Positions 6,910 to 8,099 of a DNA stretch of 8,099 nt are shown here, piece by piece (position 1 is the first letter of the stretch; each line of letters begins with the position of its first letter). The stretch covers positions 1 through 8,099 of the forward strand of contig RFPX01000053.1 in the NCBI GenBank assembly GCA_009925955.1, given 5' to 3'. This DNA is from Betaproteobacteria bacterium. GTDB lineage: Bacteria; Pseudomonadota; Gammaproteobacteria; Burkholderiales; Burkholderiaceae_C. The position numbers were made by a program, and so were the translations under genes. The notes under the pieces were generated by a model, which saw only the letters and a list, made by a program, of their open reading frames with translations, did no database searches and was not told where the DNA came from.

Positions 6910-8051
6910 CCCAGGCCTACAGCCGACCCTTGGCGCGCAGCGCCGCCGCATGGGCTTTGGTGGGCCTCATGGCCCTGCCGGGCTGCGCTTTGTGGTCTGA
7001 CAAGCCCAAGCCTGCCGCGCTTGAAACCCTCACACCCGCTGCAACCGTGACGGCCCTGTGGTCGGCCGCAGACGGGCGGGTCGAATTTCCCATGCAGCCC
7101 GGCATGGCCGGTGGGCGTTTGGCCACGGCCGCTTCAGACGGCACCGTGACCGTACGGGCCTTGGAGCGTGCGGCCGTGCTGTGGACCGCCAAGGCCGGTA
7201 CGCGCTTGGCCGCCGGTGTGGGCTTTGATGGCGAGCGTGCCGCGGTCGTCACCGCCGACAACGAACTGGTGGTGATGGCCAAGGGCCAGGTGAGTTGGCG
7301 CAAGCGTTTGTCTTCCCGCGTGAGCACGGCGCCGCTGGTGGCTGGTGAGCGCGTCTTCGTGCTGGGTTTGGACCGCGCCGTGGAAGCGTATGACGCCCTG
7401 GACGGGCGCTACCTGTGGCGCCTGCAGCGCAGCAGCGACCCGCTGTCGGTGAACTTGAACGGCGTTCTGATGCCCATCGGCGACACCCTGGTGGTGGGCC
7501 AAGGCGCGCGCCTGGTGGGCGTGGACCCCACCCGCGGATCGGTGCGTTGGGACTTCCCCATGGCCACACCACGCGGGTCCAATGAAGTGGAGCGCTTGGC
7601 CGATTTGGTGGGCCCCGCGCTGCGCTTGGGCAATGACACCGTGTGCGCGCGTGCCTTCCAGTCGGCGGTGGCCTGCCTGGACATCAACCGCGGCGTGCTG
7701 CGCTGGACCCGCAACGCGGGCGGGGTGCAGGCGGTCGGGGGCAATGCGTCGGTCATCGTCGGAGCCGATGGCAGTGACCGCATGAGCGGTTGGCGTGCCG
7801 AATCTGGCGAGTTGCTGTGGAGCCACGAGCGCTTTTTGCACCGGCAACTCGGTGGCGTGGCCACCTGGGGCGCTTGGGTGGCTGTGGGCGACGCCCAGGG
7901 ACAGGTCCACGTCATGGAGCCCAGCAGTGGCAAGACCCTCTTGCGCTTGAGCACCGATGGTGGCGCCATTGCGGCCGCGCCTCGGGTGGCCGGCAAGGTG
8001 ATGGTGGTGGTCACGCGCAAGGGCGGCGTGTACGTCTGGCAGGCACCGTGA
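6906..8051 (+). CDS. bamB: Outer-membrane protein assembly lipoprotein BamB
   Basis: BamB is the beta-propeller lipoprotein of the BAM complex, supporting BamA in inserting beta-barrel proteins into the outer membrane. The 381-residue product has a lipoprotein signal with lipobox L24-P25-G26-Cys27. The +2 residue is Ala, which favours export to the outer membrane. From about 45 to 380 it shows repeated PQQ-like propeller blades, each with a hydrophobic strand pair and a Gly-x-x-x-W or W-strand ending, such as DALDGRYLWRLQ (163-174), DPTRGSVRWDFP (207-218), DINRGVLRWTRN (259-270) and RAESGELLWSHE (297-308). Cys247 and Cys257 lie 10 residues apart and could form a periplasmic disulfide. The start is fixed by GGGAG at 6896-6900, 5 bases upstream. 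It overlaps yfgM and der by 4 bases each. Confidence 0.96.
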   Translation: MTQAYSRPLARSAAAWALVGLMALPGCALWSDKPKPAALETLTPAATVTALWSAADGRVEFPMQPGMAGGRLATAASDGTVTVRALERAAVLWTAKAGTRLAAGVGFDGERAAVVTADNELVVMAKGQVSWRKRLSSRVSTAPLVAGERVFVLGLDRAVEAYDALDGRYLWRLQRSSDPLSVNLNGVLMPIGDTLVVGQGARLVGVDPTRGSVRWDFPMATPRGSNEVERLADLVGPALRLGNDTVCARAFQSAVACLDINRGVLRWTRNAGGVQAVGGNASVIVGADGSDRMSGWRAESGELLWSHERFLHRQLGGVATWGAWVAVGDAQGQVHVMEPSSGKTLLRLSTDGGAIAAAPRVAGKVMVVVTRKGGVYVWQAP

Positions 8052-8099
8052 AACCTGTCATCGCCCTGGTGGGGCGGCCCAATGTGGGCAAGTCCACCC
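8048..8099 (+). CDS. der: Ribosome-associated GTPase Der (EngA), 5' fragment
   Basis: Der is a GTPase with two tandem G domains needed for 50S ribosomal subunit maturation. Only the first 17 codons are present; the gene runs off the window's right edge. They begin GTG and read KPVIALVGRPNVGKST, containing the G1/P-loop (GRPNVGKS) of the first G domain in the spacing expected at the very N-terminus of Der. The GTG start overlaps the bamB TGA stop (GTGA, 4 bases). The bamB-der order is conserved in beta- and gammaproteobacteria and supports the call over other P-loop GTPases. Confidence 0.9.
   Translation, partial: MKPVIALVGRPNVGKST

Overview
The window is GC-rich and carries one continuous set of plus-strand housekeeping genes: ndk, rlmN, a pilW/pilF-type TPR gene, rodZ, ispG, hisS, yfgM, bamB and the first codons of der. 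The protein sequences and this order (with the pilus TPR gene between rlmN and rodZ, and ndk directly in front) suggest a betaproteobacterium of the order Burkholderiales, probably close to Comamonadaceae. This placement rests on remembered gene order and sequence style, not on a database search. Enterobacteria keep most of the same block (rlmN-rodZ-ispG-hisS-yfgM-bamB-der).

Layout. Bases 1-136 are a leader with a GC-rich hairpin (47-73), a TAAAAT -10-like element (95-100) and a good ndk ribosome binding site. ndk (137-562) is followed by a 46-base gap holding an 18-base perfect palindrome, then rlmN (609-1733). From there the genes are packed tightly. rlmN overlaps the pilus TPR gene by 4 bases, which overlaps rodZ by 8. 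A 42-base gap separates rodZ from ispG, which overlaps hisS by 8. A 54-base gap with a small hairpin precedes yfgM, which overlaps bamB by 4, and bamB overlaps der by 4. No gene is seen on the minus strand, and there is no tRNA, rRNA, CRISPR array, mobile element or T-tailed terminator.

Function. The products cover nucleotide supply (Ndk), rRNA/tRNA methylation (RlmN), type IV pilus assembly (PilW-like), MreB-linked cell shape (RodZ), isoprenoid synthesis (IspG), histidyl-tRNA charging (HisS), periplasmic chaperoning and outer-membrane protein insertion (YfgM, BamB), and ribosome assembly (Der). The overlaps point to one polycistronic, translationally coupled unit.

I see no undescribed system here. 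The most notable points are the loss of the expected lipoprotein cysteine in the PilW-like protein, and the palindrome sitting where the rlmN ribosome binding site should be.
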